Of a DNA stretch of 64,000 nt, positions 17,847 to 26,431 are shown one piece after another (position 1 is the stretch's first letter; each line of letters opens with the position of its first letter). Origin of the DNA: Corynebacterium sp. p3-SID1056 (lineage in GTDB: Bacteria; Actinomycetota; Actinomycetes; Mycobacteriales; Mycobacteriaceae). Below the pieces are notes generated by a model. That model was not told the DNA's origin and ran no database searches. It worked only from the letters and a program-made list of their open reading frames with translations. A program made the translations under genes and the position numbers. The DNA is taken from contig NZ_JALXXL010000007.1 in NCBI RefSeq assembly GCF_025152525.1, positions 1-64,000 of the forward strand, written 5' to 3'.

Positions 17847-19253
17847 TCAGTTCAGTTCTTCGTAAACACTCTGAAGTCTACGGGCACTCGCTTCCCAAGA
17901 ACGGGATTCTACAAATCTTCGCATTTCTTCCATGACTTCTGGTTTGTTTTGTTCCCGTGCAGCTCGTAGAATGCCGTCGGCCAAAGCTAGCGGCGATTCG
18001 GGCTCTACGAAGCACGCGAAGCCTCCAGTGGCCTCTCTCAACGCTGGAAGATCTGAAGCGACAATCGGTACCCCGACCTGCATGGCTTGCAAGGGCTTAA
18101 GCGGCGTGACCCTACGGCAAACGTCATAATCTTTTCGGGGAAGTACGAACACGTCTAAAGCCGCGTACCAATCAATGATAGTTTCAGCCGACTGCTTACC
18201 AACGAAAATGACGCGTGCTTCAAGTCCGCGTTCCTTAACTAGCTGCTCGAGCTCCTGGAGCGCGTCTCCATCGCCCACTATTAGAAGATGAAACTCCGGT
18301 GGTAAGTGTTCCAAAGCAAGGATCAGGATATCCAGACCTTCATACGCAACAATCGAAGTGACAGTTCCTACGATCACTTGATCTCTTTGGATTCCAAGCC
18401 AATCCCGCACACAACCAGAATTGGGTGAGCGCTGGGGTTGACTGACACCGTTTGGAACTACAACAATCCTTTTAGGATCGACTCCGCGTTGCTCTAGCGA
18501 TCTCGCGGAAACATCGCTCAACGCAATCACCACACTTGCGGATTGCATTGCAGCGTTCTCCTTCTCACGCATTTTCTCTGGAATTTGCATCTGAGTCGAA
18601 TCGCTCCGAGATTCTAGCGCGGCCCTCACTGACTCGTCGCGTTCGCCTCTAACCTCATACACCCAAGGACGACCGGTTCGATTTGCAACTTGGCTAATAA
18701 TTGCGGCATTCCGAAAATCGGTCGTCGCGTGAAGAATATCGATGTCTTGATCCTCAACGAAACGCGAAAGCAATTCTACTGTTCGGTCCACCCTCTTTGA
18801 ACGAGATACTGGCGTAGGTAATGGCAGCAAGTGCAGGTAACGCACTTCACCAAAGAAAGTAAAACTATTACTCACAATTTTGCCAATAGATGCAGGATAG
18901 CCCAGGCGCGTCACGGGCATGACTACCGTTTTCGAGTGATCGATTGATTCAAGTAGTGCTTGTGTGCGCAGAGTATAACCACTCGAAGTATGGGGAAGAC
19001 TGCTATTTACAAAATATAGGATTCGGAGTTGACTCCGTGCGGTTCGGTTGCCCGGGGTAACACGCGTAATGCGGTCGTCGAAGTCTCCAGGAACGATGCC
19101 AATCGGCATCCTTGGGCGAACACCGATCTTTTCAAACAAGATCCTCAAATAGGGACGTCGAGCTGCAACTAACCCCGCTTTGTTAAGGAAATCCCTCGGG
19201 TTCGAAAGCATCTGTGCCGTCAGTTCGCAAATACTGGCCACTATTGTTCTCAC
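17847..19253 (-). CDS. Glycosyltransferase family 4 protein
   Basis: 468 residues from a GTG at 19253, preferred because aggggg precedes it and because it avoids overlap with the upstream gene. An ATG at 19337 (28 residues longer, 59-base overlap) is the alternative. The N-terminal domain has YFVNSSLPHTSSGYTLR. The C-terminal domain has VGTVTSIVAYEGLDILI, LLIVGDGDALQELEQL, and the donor-site VLPRKDYDVCRRVTPLKPLQ followed by EAMQ-like AMQVGVPIVASD. These are hallmarks of retaining GT4 enzymes. It probably adds one residue of the glycopolymer repeat. Confidence 0.8.
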   Translation of the reverse strand: MRTIVASICELTAQMLSNPRDFLNKAGLVAARRPYLRILFEKIGVRPRMPIGIVPGDFDDRITRVTPGNRTARSQLRILYFVNSSLPHTSSGYTLRTQALLESIDHSKTVVMPVTRLGYPASIGKIVSNSFTFFGEVRYLHLLPLPTPVSRSKRVDRTVELLSRFVEDQDIDILHATTDFRNAAIISQVANRTGRPWVYEVRGERDESVRAALESRSDSTQMQIPEKMREKENAAMQSASVVIALSDVSARSLEQRGVDPKRIVVVPNGVSQPQRSPNSGCVRDWLGIQRDQVIVGTVTSIVAYEGLDILILALEHLPPEFHLLIVGDGDALQELEQLVKERGLEARVIFVGKQSAETIIDWYAALDVFVLPRKDYDVCRRVTPLKPLQAMQVGVPIVASDLPALREATGGFACFVEPESPLALADGILRAAREQNKPEVMEEMRRFVESRSWEASARRLQSVYEELN

Positions 19254-19278
19254 AGACCGCCCCCTATCCAATCTGAAT

Positions 19279-20571
19279 CTACTTGCTCGGATCGCAGACG
19301 CCATTGATAACTTCAAGGAACATAGAGGGAGCGACATTCATTCGCTGATTCACTACCCATCTGCGGCCGGAGTCCGTCGTACGAAGGCGACTGCGATCAC
19401 TAGCGAGTTCAATCCACAGTGCCGCCAACTGTGTGGGATCTCCTGGCTCAACTACATCACCGGCTTTCAGCTTTCTGACTAGCTCTGCAGCCTCACCCTG
19501 AACTACAGCCGAAATATGAATTCCTCGCTCCATCAATTCATAGGTCTTTGAGGGGACCGTCCGCTCAAGCGGTTCCCATTCTGTGAGATGCACTAGCGCT
19601 GTATCGGCCCAGGTGTAGAAGCGGTCAAGTTTACCAGGAAGCTGTTGATTCACGAATGCTGCGTCTACGCCCAATTGCTCCGCTTGCTGCTTCAAATTCT
19701 CCTTGGATGCTCCTGCTCCGACAAAAGTGAGGGACACGTGAACACCTTGCTGTTCTGCGAGCTTTGCGGCCTCTAACGCGTTAAGAAGATTCTGCGCGCG
19801 TCCAATTGTTCCGGCATACAGCACCTTTAAGGTTGCATCGCTTTCGTACCCTTTGCTCTGATTCTTCCTCCAGGAGCTTTCTAAGGGAAATACGTTACGA
19901 ATCACTTCAACTCTTGGACGCCGCCCACGCCTAAGTAAAGAACGTCGACGCTGCAGATTGTCCCGGAGGTTTGCCGAGGTCACCAAAATGGCTGATGAAT
20001 TCCGGAGCACGATGTTCAGCGATATTTCGGTACCGCGGGAAAGAACCTGTAGTGGACCAAACTGTGCTATCACTTCCCTAGCCGACTTTCTGCCTACTCC
20101 GGTATTCCACTGATCAGCTTGACGCAGGAGGTCCGGCCATGCGTCTCGGAGATCAATTATGTACGGCGTTCTGCTCAGCTTGGAAAGGATATAGGTAACG
20201 ACTGCTGTCGGAATAGCAGGAACCGTTCCAATGATCAGGTCCGGAGCCACATCTTTAACGACTCCTCGGCCTACAAGAATCTGCCCAGCGGCCACTAGCA
20301 GTTGCTCAGCCATCTTCGCGGAAATCGAATTGCCTGACTTGGGCCGGAAACTCCGGTAGACAACTTCAGCGTTCCTGCCCTCAATGGCTGGTCTTGAGTC
20401 TCGATGCCGTCCCGCGACATCAATCTTCTTTCCACGGCCAGTCCGCGGGGGAGGTGCGATGACAAAGACCTCGTTACCAGCGTCGATCAATACATCACAG
20501 AGCCAAGACCATCGTCGTTGGGGCACACCAGTTTCAGGAGACCAGTACTGCGTTAAGAATAGGATTTTCAA
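19279..20571 (-). CDS. Glycosyltransferase family 4 protein (WbuB-like)
   Basis: 430 residues, TTG start. The N-terminus MKILFLTQYWSPETGVPQRR is the usual opening of WbuB/WcaI-type transferases. Conserved points further on are PYIIDLRDAWPD, LKVLYAGTIGRAQNL, LTFVGAGASKENLK, and TVPSKTYELMERGI as the C-terminal donor site with the P-S-K-x-Y-E motif. WbuB relatives move L-FucNAc or similar amino sugars to lipid-linked acceptors, but specificity cannot be read here. It lies downstream of wecC in the same direction with a 154-base gap holding no recognisable signal. Confidence 0.85.
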   Translation of the reverse strand: MKILFLTQYWSPETGVPQRRWSWLCDVLIDAGNEVFVIAPPPRTGRGKKIDVAGRHRDSRPAIEGRNAEVVYRSFRPKSGNSISAKMAEQLLVAAGQILVGRGVVKDVAPDLIIGTVPAIPTAVVTYILSKLSRTPYIIDLRDAWPDLLRQADQWNTGVGRKSAREVIAQFGPLQVLSRGTEISLNIVLRNSSAILVTSANLRDNLQRRRSLLRRGRRPRVEVIRNVFPLESSWRKNQSKGYESDATLKVLYAGTIGRAQNLLNALEAAKLAEQQGVHVSLTFVGAGASKENLKQQAEQLGVDAAFVNQQLPGKLDRFYTWADTALVHLTEWEPLERTVPSKTYELMERGIHISAVVQGEAAELVRKLKAGDVVEPGDPTQLAALWIELASDRSRLRTTDSGRRWVVNQRMNVAPSMFLEVINGVCDPSK

Positions 20572-20725
20572 CCTACGATGCCCTTGGCTTTCAGATAGCT
20601 AGTAAATATCGAGGCGAGAGGTGCCCTAGCCCGTTACCTACGGATTACGAGCTCTCGGCACCAATCACCCAAGCGCTAGTCGTTATTAGCTCCGCCCATT
20701 GGTTCGTGGAGCTAAAACGTTTGGA

Positions 20726-21994
20726 CTAGAGCTGTCCCCAGATGCCCCGAGTATCGATCACTCTCTTACCCGCAATCGCCGCTGGATTAACAGCAATGAA
20801 CTCGCGGTGGTCGACCAGTACTGCTACCACGTCTGCTTGTTCGACGGCTGGCTGAAGCTGTTCCAGTTTAATGTTCGACATACCTGCAAGGCTATCGGGC
20901 AACTTCTCGACGTTCGGTTCCACAACGGTGATTGTGCAATCGGGGTTGCGTGTCGCTAGTTCCTTGACGATATTGAGCGCCGGAGACTCCCTTAGATCGT
21001 CAATGTCCGCTTTGAACGCGATTCCAAGTGCAGCAACGTTCTTTCCATTCGTTTCCTTAAGCGCCGACTGGATTTTCTGCAACACAAACTCCGGCTTGTG
21101 ATCGTTAATTTCACGAGCCTGGCGAATAATTTTTGCCTCTTCCGGTACCGCTGACACGATGAACCACGGGTCTACAGCGATGCAGTGCCCACCTACGCCG
21201 GGGCCTGGCTTTAAAATATTCACCCGAGGGTGGTGATTTGCAAGATCGATCAGTTCCCAAACATCGATGCCCAGACGGTCACAAATCAGAGAAAGCTCGT
21301 TTGCAAATGCAATGTTGACATCACGGAATGAATTCTCAGTGAGCTTTGCCATCTCTGCTGTCGTAGCATCCGTAAGAAGCAGCTCGGCGGTGCAGAAAGT
21401 GGAATACAGATCGCGGGCGAGCTCAGTACCTCGGCGGGTAAGGCCGCCGATGACCCGATCGTTATTCTCCATTTCCTCCATAATTTGCCCAGGAAGTACG
21501 CGCTCCGGGCAATGCGCAACAAAAATCGCGTTCTCGTCTTCTTCATTGAGTGAAAGGTCTGGGCGCTTCTCAATGATGTACTCAGCCATGTTGCGAGTAG
21601 TTCCTGGAGGAGACGTCGACTCCAAAACAACTAGTGCACCAGGGCGCAAATGCGGCGCCATCGCATCCACAGCTGCATTGATAAACTTAGTGTCGACCTG
21701 GTGATCATCGCCCTTGAACGGAGTAGGCACACAAACGATGTAGGCGTCTGCTTCGATTTGATCAAAACGAGCGGTGAGCAACCCCTTCTCCACTACGTCT
21801 TTCAGCAACTCGTCGAAACCCGGCTCGACGAACGGCACCTCGCCGCGGTTAATGGAGTCCACGTAGGTAGGGTTTACGTCCACACCTGTTACCTTGATGC
21901 CCTTCGAGGCGATAAACGCCGCCGTTGGAAGGCCAATGTAGCCAAGGCCAACGACACAGACGTTTTCGAACTGTTGCTGGGCAGCAGATGACAT
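20726..21994 (-). CDS. wecC: UDP-N-acetyl-D-mannosamine dehydrogenase
   Basis: 422 residues, ATG with aaagga upstream. Oxidises UDP-ManNAc to UDP-ManNAcA with two NAD+. The Rossmann motif (VCVVGLGYIGLPTAAFIASK) is at 12-31, the catalytic Lys/Asn region is LTENSFRDVNIAFANELS at about 218-235, and the active-site Cys271 sits in PGPGVGGHCIAVDPWF. These match WecC/MnaB rather than UDP-glucose dehydrogenase, which fits the wecB gene upstream. Product should be a uronic amino sugar donor for the transferases in this island. A promoter with good -35 and -10 boxes lies just upstream, so it can be expressed apart from wecB. Confidence 0.93.
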   Translation of the reverse strand: MSSAAQQQFENVCVVGLGYIGLPTAAFIASKGIKVTGVDVNPTYVDSINRGEVPFVEPGFDELLKDVVEKGLLTARFDQIEADAYIVCVPTPFKGDDHQVDTKFINAAVDAMAPHLRPGALVVLESTSPPGTTRNMAEYIIEKRPDLSLNEEDENAIFVAHCPERVLPGQIMEEMENNDRVIGGLTRRGTELARDLYSTFCTAELLLTDATTAEMAKLTENSFRDVNIAFANELSLICDRLGIDVWELIDLANHHPRVNILKPGPGVGGHCIAVDPWFIVSAVPEEAKIIRQAREINDHKPEFVLQKIQSALKETNGKNVAALGIAFKADIDDLRESPALNIVKELATRNPDCTITVVEPNVEKLPDSLAGMSNIKLEQLQPAVEQADVVAVLVDHREFIAVNPAAIAGKRVIDTRGIWGQL

Positions 21995-22036
21995 TGTCTT
22001 TTCCTTTCGTATTAGCCAGACCCCAAAGATGAGGAG

Positions 22037-22064
22037 ATTCTAGGGCCCTCACTTATATTGACAA
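22037..22064 (-). promoter_or_regulatory. Promoter of wecC
   Basis: On the minus strand TTGTCA (22064-22059) is followed after 16 bases by TAGAAT (22042-22037), close to the housekeeping sigma consensus. The predicted start of transcription near 22030 gives a leader of about 35 bases carrying the wecC ribosome binding site. Confidence 0.6.
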
Positions 22065-22106
22065 AGACTACCTTGCTTTGAAAAGTAACTCTTGCCTACG
22101 AGTACC

Positions 22107-23273
22107 CTATTTAATCGCGATGGTTGGAGCGAATTCATCAATCCGCTCACCGACGCCCATTAATGCGGAGATTGCGGCAATCGCGCGCTCAGCAGCTCTA
22201 CCATCGCCGTAAGGATTGACTGCATTCGCCATCGCTTCGTATGCAGCATCCTGATCAAGCAAGTTTTTCGCTTCCGCAACGATCCGGTTGCGGTCAGTGC
22301 CGACGAGCTTGACTGTCCCAGCAACAACTGCTTCAGGACGTTCTGTGTTTTCACGCATGACCAAAACAGGTTTGCCCAGGGAAGGTGCTTCTTCCTGCAC
22401 ACCACCGGAGTCGGTGAGCACGAGGTAAGCACGGTTCAAGAGTGCAGTGAATTGGTCGTAAGGCAGAGGATCAGTGATGATGACATTCGGCAGGCTCTCC
22501 ACCTCCGGCAGCACCGCATCGCGAACTTTCGGGTTCAGGTGAAGCGGTAGCGCGAACACAAAATCGGGATATGCCTTTGCAAGGTCTTGTACGGCTCCGC
22601 CAATTTCCGCCATTGCGTCAAGATTTTCGCGGCGGTGGGTGGTGACTAGGACTACCTTTTGGTCGCTATGCTGCAGCGCCTGCAGTCGCTCATCATCAAA
22701 GGTGACGTCCCATTCCTTGGCGGTCAGAAGGGCGTCGATAACCGTGTTGCCCGTGACTACGATGTCTTTGCTTCGGAAGTTTTCCCGCCTGAGATTCTCC
22801 TTCGACTGCTCGGTCGGCGCGAGGTGCAGGCTTGCGAGCTGCCCGATAATCTTGCGGTTCGCCTCTTCGGGGAACGGAGAGAAGATATTGCCAGTCCGCA
22901 GGCCAGCCTCCAGGTGGACGATTTTCACACCACGATGGAAACCTGCGAGCGCAGCGACCATTGCGGTAGACGTATCGCCCTGCGAGATGATCGCATCCGG
23001 CTGTTCTTCCTCGATGATGGGGTCCAAGCCCTGGATGGCACGGGAAACCAGCTCATTCAGACTCTGTCCTGGTTTCATCAGCCCCATGTCATGATCGGGC
23101 TCGATGCCAAAGCGCTTGTTTACCTGTTCCAGCATCTCACGGTGCTGGCCAGTTGACACTACGACAGATTCAAATCTGTCATCCTCCTCCAGTGCTTTGA
23201 TGACTGGGGCCACCTTGATCGCCTCTGGGCGGGTGCCGTAGACGGTCATTACTTTGGGTTTGTGAGAAGACAC
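22107..23273 (-). CDS. wecB: UDP-N-acetylglucosamine 2-epimerase (non-hydrolysing)
   Basis: 388 residues, GTG start with gaggaa just upstream. Interconverts UDP-GlcNAc and UDP-ManNAc. The family signature is complete: VYGTRPEAIKVAPVI at 11-25, STGQHREMLEQV, VHLEAGLRTGN, TTHRRENLD, and the C-terminal TDSGGVQEEAPSLGKPVLV with the catalytic Glu and UDP-binding residues. Length is normal for the family. It is the first gene of the minus block and makes the substrate for the adjacent WecC. The ManNAc branch is also used for linkage units in teichoic-acid-like polymers. Confidence 0.95.
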   Translation of the reverse strand: MSSHKPKVMTVYGTRPEAIKVAPVIKALEEDDRFESVVVSTGQHREMLEQVNKRFGIEPDHDMGLMKPGQSLNELVSRAIQGLDPIIEEEQPDAIISQGDTSTAMVAALAGFHRGVKIVHLEAGLRTGNIFSPFPEEANRKIIGQLASLHLAPTEQSKENLRRENFRSKDIVVTGNTVIDALLTAKEWDVTFDDERLQALQHSDQKVVLVTTHRRENLDAMAEIGGAVQDLAKAYPDFVFALPLHLNPKVRDAVLPEVESLPNVIITDPLPYDQFTALLNRAYLVLTDSGGVQEEAPSLGKPVLVMRENTERPEAVVAGTVKLVGTDRNRIVAEAKNLLDQDAAYEAMANAVNPYGDGRAAERAIAAISALMGVGERIDEFAPTIAIK

Positions 23274-23294
23274 GATTCCTCGCAGCCGGGTCAG

Positions 23295-23300
23295 ATTCTA
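23295..23300 (-). promoter_or_regulatory. Candidate -10 box of wecB
   Basis: The minus-strand hexamer TAGAAT, in the same ccTAGAATct context as in the wecC promoter, lies 22 bases before the wecB GTG. No -35 match is seen. If used, the leader would be about 14 bases and include the gaggaa ribosome binding site. Confidence 0.35.
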
Positions 23301-23328
23301 GGTACTTCTATTTAAACTACCGCATCTG

Positions 23329-23357
23329 AGACAACCACGTTGTCTTGGTACGTACCA
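23329..23357. promoter_or_regulatory. Two adjacent palindromes upstream of the YtxH-like gene
   Basis: agacaac-cac-gttgtct (23329-23345) is a 7-base-arm inverted repeat, and it touches a perfect 12-base palindrome tggtacgtacca (23346-23357). They lie 18-46 bases before the YtxH-like start and between divergent genes, so they could be operator sites for either. The regulator is unknown. Confidence 0.4.
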
Positions 23358-23374
23358 CAAGTATGGTGGTAGCC

Positions 23375-23647
23375 ATGTACCAATTCGTTGTCGGAGCAGC
23401 CGCCGGGTACGTGTTCGGCACGAAAGCCGGCCGCAAGCGCTACCACCAGATTGTTAACGCCACCCAAGCGGCGATGAACTCGCCAATGACCAAGCAGGTG
23501 GTGGAGTCCACCCGCAAGGCCATTGCAAACAAAATCGACCCCGAACCACGCATGCGAGAGGTGAAGGACCTCCGCAGGGGTCGCAAGCTGCGGGGCAAGA
23601 AGAACGCAGAGCTCGAGGATCAGATCCTCGAGCCCGACGAGGACTAG
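23375..23647 (+). CDS. YtxH-like small membrane-associated protein
   Basis: 90 residues from the ATG at 23375; in-frame TTG (23345) and ATG (23363) starts would add up to 10 residues, but MYQFVVGAAAGYVFGTKAGR is the usual beginning in Corynebacterium. The N-terminal Gly/Ala-rich hydrophobic helix followed by KAGRKRY is the YtxH pattern. The rest is basic then acidic (ending in EPDED). Role unknown; stress-related in other bacteria. It converges on ppx2 with a 4-base overlap of stops. Confidence 0.65.
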   Translation: MYQFVVGAAAGYVFGTKAGRKRYHQIVNATQAAMNSPMTKQVVESTRKAIANKIDPEPRMREVKDLRRGRKLRGKKNAELEDQILEPDED

Positions 23648-24588
23648 TCTGCGAGTAAGCCGGCGACGATCCCGTCGAGAATGTCCTTCTCGCTGATGAT
23701 GAAGGATGACGGGCCAGCTTCTCGCTCGAAAGCGTCCGTCATCTCCTCCACGACTGTTGAGCCGGATCCAATCACGTCTGCTCGCCCGGGGTGCATAGGC
23801 TCGTATTCGAGGCGCTGCTTCGCGGTGCGGGCGCGCAAATCCGCGGTGACCTGACGCATGCGGTCGAAAGGAATCTCCGACATGTGGATGCGCTCCGGGT
23901 CATAGGAGTCAAGCTCCTGTGCAAGTGCAGAGAGCGTCGTAAAGGTCCCCGCGCAGCCAACGAATGTGCGTGCTTGGGCAAAGGGAACTGCTTCGGCGGC
24001 CTCCGCGATACGCTCGCGGATGTAGGCGCGTGCTACCGCCGTTTCCTCTTCCGTGGGCGGATCGGTGCGCATGAAGCGCTCCGTGACGCGCACGCACCCC
24101 ATCTGGGTGGAACGTGCCCCTTGCTCCATAACGAACTCCGTGGACCCGCCGCCGAGGTCGATAACACAGAAGGGCCCGCGTGCCGGGTCAATGTCCGCAG
24201 TGGCACCAAGGAACGACAGGTGGGCTTCCTCGTCACCGGAGATTACCTCGGCCTGCGCGCCCGGCTGGATCTGGCCGAGGAGCTCGCGAGTCATAGCGAA
24301 GAAGTCCTCACGGTTTTCCGCGTCGCGTGTCGCTGAGGTAGCGACCATGCGTACGCGCTCGACGCCTTCGGCGCGCATTCTTTCGGTGTAGGCGGCAAGC
24401 GCCTTGCGCGTGCGCTCAATTGCCTCCGGGTTAAACCTGCCGGTCTCGTCGACGCCCTGCCCGAGACGGACGATCGTGTTTTCGCGGGTGATCTCGGTGA
24501 GCGTGCCGTCGGCTTCTCGGCGAGTGATAAGCAGGCGGATGGAGTTGGTGCCGCAGTCGACGGCGGCGACGGTCAGTGGGGCGCTCAT
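23644..24588 (-). CDS. ppx2: Exopolyphosphatase / pppGpp phosphohydrolase family (Ppx2/GppA)
   Basis: 314 residues from the ATG at 24588, which makes an ATGA overlap with the DUF501 gene; longer frames upstream lack family sequence. It has VAAVDCGTNSIRLLITRR (phosphate 1 loop of the ASKHA fold), GEEAHLSFLGATAD-type loop, and FCVIDLGGGSTEFV (phosphate 2). Short form without the HD extension of E. coli Ppx, like Rv1026 and C. glutamicum Ppx2. It degrades inorganic polyphosphate. The order eno-ftsB-DUF501-ppx2 is conserved in Corynebacteriales. Confidence 0.9.
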   Translation of the reverse strand: MSAPLTVAAVDCGTNSIRLLITRREADGTLTEITRENTIVRLGQGVDETGRFNPEAIERTRKALAAYTERMRAEGVERVRMVATSATRDAENREDFFAMTRELLGQIQPGAQAEVISGDEEAHLSFLGATADIDPARGPFCVIDLGGGSTEFVMEQGARSTQMGCVRVTERFMRTDPPTEEETAVARAYIRERIAEAAEAVPFAQARTFVGCAGTFTTLSALAQELDSYDPERIHMSEIPFDRMRQVTADLRARTAKQRLEYEPMHPGRADVIGSGSTVVEEMTDAFEREAGPSSFIISEKDILDGIVAGLLAD

Positions 24589-25151
24589 GCGAGCCCCTCC
24601 CCTGCCTCGTCGAGGGTGATGCCGAGGTCCTCGAGCCTGGGCCAGTCCGCAGGGATCGCTGTGCCGCGCAGGTTGCCGTGCTCGGCGGCAAGGGCTACGG
24701 CTTCGTCGCCGAAGCGGACGCGGCCGGGGCCTTCGGCAAGCGCGTAAGCGATAAGCACGTGGAGGCACTTCACACGTTCAGGCATCCCGCCGCCGGAGAA
24801 ATCGGTCCCCAGGTCTTCGATGGCGTTGCGCTCGGCGAGGTAGTGCTCGTGCGCGGCGAGGTAGTCCTTGCGCAGGGTTTCGCTGCTGTCGGAGTCCTCG
24901 TTAAGCCGGGACTCCATCCACTTCATCACCTGGGCGACTTCGAGGCGGGACGCTTCGGCGGTGAGGCGTGGGTCTGTGAGGTAGTAGAGGGTGGGGAACG
25001 GCGTGCCGTCGTCAAGCTTTGGGGCGGTCTTGAGCACGGCGGGCTGGCCGTCGGGCGTGCGGTAGGCGATCGCGAGCACGCCGCGGGGTACGCGGCCGAG
25101 CTGGTCGGCGACTGTGGCGAGATCCTCCGGAGTGGGTGATTCATGTTGCAT
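24585..25151 (-). CDS. DUF501 protein
   Basis: 188 residues from the ATG at 25151; 30 more codons upstream are open but unlike the family. DUF501 proteins sit between ftsB and ppx in nearly all actinobacteria. Recognisable are VPRGVLAIAYRTPDGQPAV, the FPTLYYLTDPRL loop and the C-terminal GGMPERVKCLHVLIAYALA. The function is unknown. It overlaps ppx2 by ATGA and so is translated with it. Here its normal neighbour ftsB has been separated from it by an inserted plus-strand gene. Confidence 0.9.
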   Translation of the reverse strand: MQHESPTPEDLATVADQLGRVPRGVLAIAYRTPDGQPAVLKTAPKLDDGTPFPTLYYLTDPRLTAEASRLEVAQVMKWMESRLNEDSDSSETLRKDYLAAHEHYLAERNAIEDLGTDFSGGGMPERVKCLHVLIAYALAEGPGRVRFGDEAVALAAEHGNLRGTAIPADWPRLEDLGITLDEAGEGLA

Positions 25152-25255
25152 GAGCCATATTGTGACACAGGGCGGGGTGGGTGCTTGGACAGGAAACGGA
25201 TTAGGCATCTTGAGAGAGCAACAGAGAATGCCATGAATCACTAGGCTCTTCTCTT

Positions 25256-26284
25256 ATGAGCGACGAAAAGGTGCACCAAGCGAGCGGCGACCATGTTGCG
25301 AAACGTTTGCTCGACAAGAGCAAGGAGGCCTTCGCACTAGCTGTCGAACTTTATAACCGCCCAACGCTGCGATACCACGCAGAAGCTTGCTCAATTTTTC
25401 TTTGTAACGCATGGGAGCTCATGCTCAAAGCGCACCTGATTGAAGAAGAGGGCCTGGAGGCAATTTACTACCCCGACAATCCCGATCGAACAATCTCGCT
25501 CGAAGACTGCCTCAAAAGGATTTTCTCCAACGACAAATCACCGCTGCGGGTGAACATGCGTGAGCTCATCAGGTTTCGAAATACGAACACTCATTTCATT
25601 ACTGATGAGTACGAACTTTTCTATGGTCCTTTTCTGCAAGCAGCGGTGACAAACTACGCGGAGCAGCTGGAAAACCTCCACGGCGATTCGGTGAGCGACA
25701 TCATGCCAGAAAACCACCTCACACTGGCCGTGCGAAGAGGGTCGATCGAACCCGAAGTGATCCGAGCTAAATACGACCCTGCCGTTGCCAAAAAGCTTCT
25801 CGAGAACCAGAGGGACTTGGCCAGCGTTGTAGGAGACGAAGGAAATAGTTCTGTCGCCGCCGTATATGAAACTTCTCTTCGCTTAGTGAAACGCCAGCAA
25901 GACGCTGACCTGAATGTCTTTGTCACCAAAGACGCCAGCGAGGGGGTAAGCATTGTGAAAGATATTCGCGATGCCAGTAGTTATTACCCATTTCGAACTA
26001 GCGCGTGCATCGAAAAGGTTAATGCGCGCTTAAAAGGTCGGGGCGTGAAGATATTCTTCGGCGGAGAGGAGATCCCGCGATTTAACAAATTCCATTTCAA
26101 CCTCTTTGTGAAGGGCCATAACTTCAAGGGCGATAGCAGGTTCAGTTACAACCGAAATAGCGCAGATGAAAACCCCTATTACGTCTATAGCCAACGAGCA
26201 ATCGAGTTCATCGTGGAACGTCTCTCTAAGGAGCCGGATACGTACCTAGACAAACTAAAACACCATTCAACCAGCGCAAAGTAA
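25256..26284 (+). CDS. DUF3644 / HEPN-type protein, probable accessory insertion
   Basis: 342 residues, ATG start without a clear ribosome binding site (possibly a leaderless mRNA). The N-terminal 120 residues match DUF3644: LLDKSKEAFALAVELYNRP, FLCNAWELMLKAHLI, and RFRNTNTHF, in which R108-x4-H113 is the HEPN ribonuclease motif. The rest (SVSDIMPENHLTLAVRR, YSQRAIEFIVERLS) is an unassigned C-terminal domain. DUF3644 proteins have been placed in the HEPN superfamily and often occur near defence genes. Codon use is more AT-rich than in the flanking core genes and it breaks the conserved ftsB-DUF501 pair. RNA cleavage activity is inferred, not shown. Confidence 0.75.
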   Translation: MSDEKVHQASGDHVAKRLLDKSKEAFALAVELYNRPTLRYHAEACSIFLCNAWELMLKAHLIEEEGLEAIYYPDNPDRTISLEDCLKRIFSNDKSPLRVNMRELIRFRNTNTHFITDEYELFYGPFLQAAVTNYAEQLENLHGDSVSDIMPENHLTLAVRRGSIEPEVIRAKYDPAVAKKLLENQRDLASVVGDEGNSSVAAVYETSLRLVKRQQDADLNVFVTKDASEGVSIVKDIRDASSYYPFRTSACIEKVNARLKGRGVKIFFGGEEIPRFNKFHFNLFVKGHNFKGDSRFSYNRNSADENPYYVYSQRAIEFIVERLSKEPDTYLDKLKHHSTSAK

Positions 26285-26288
26285 AAGA

Positions 26289-26371
26289 CACCAACCCCCG
26301 GAGCAAAGGAATTCTCGGCCTGAAGCCTTACTCCCATTCGGGAACCCAGCTTTATCCTTCTCGGGTTGGTG
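26289..26371. repeat. Inverted repeat just downstream of the DUF3644 gene
   Basis: caccaaccc (26289-26297) and its exact complement gggttggtg (26363-26371) enclose 65 bases. This may close a structured RNA, act as a loose terminator, or mark an insertion edge. It lies between the DUF3644 stop and the end of ftsB. Confidence 0.4.
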
Positions 26372-26431
26372 CCTACGCCCAAGGCTACTGTGCCGGCGCA
26401 TCTCTGGCAAGAGCAAATCAGTTCAGTACCG

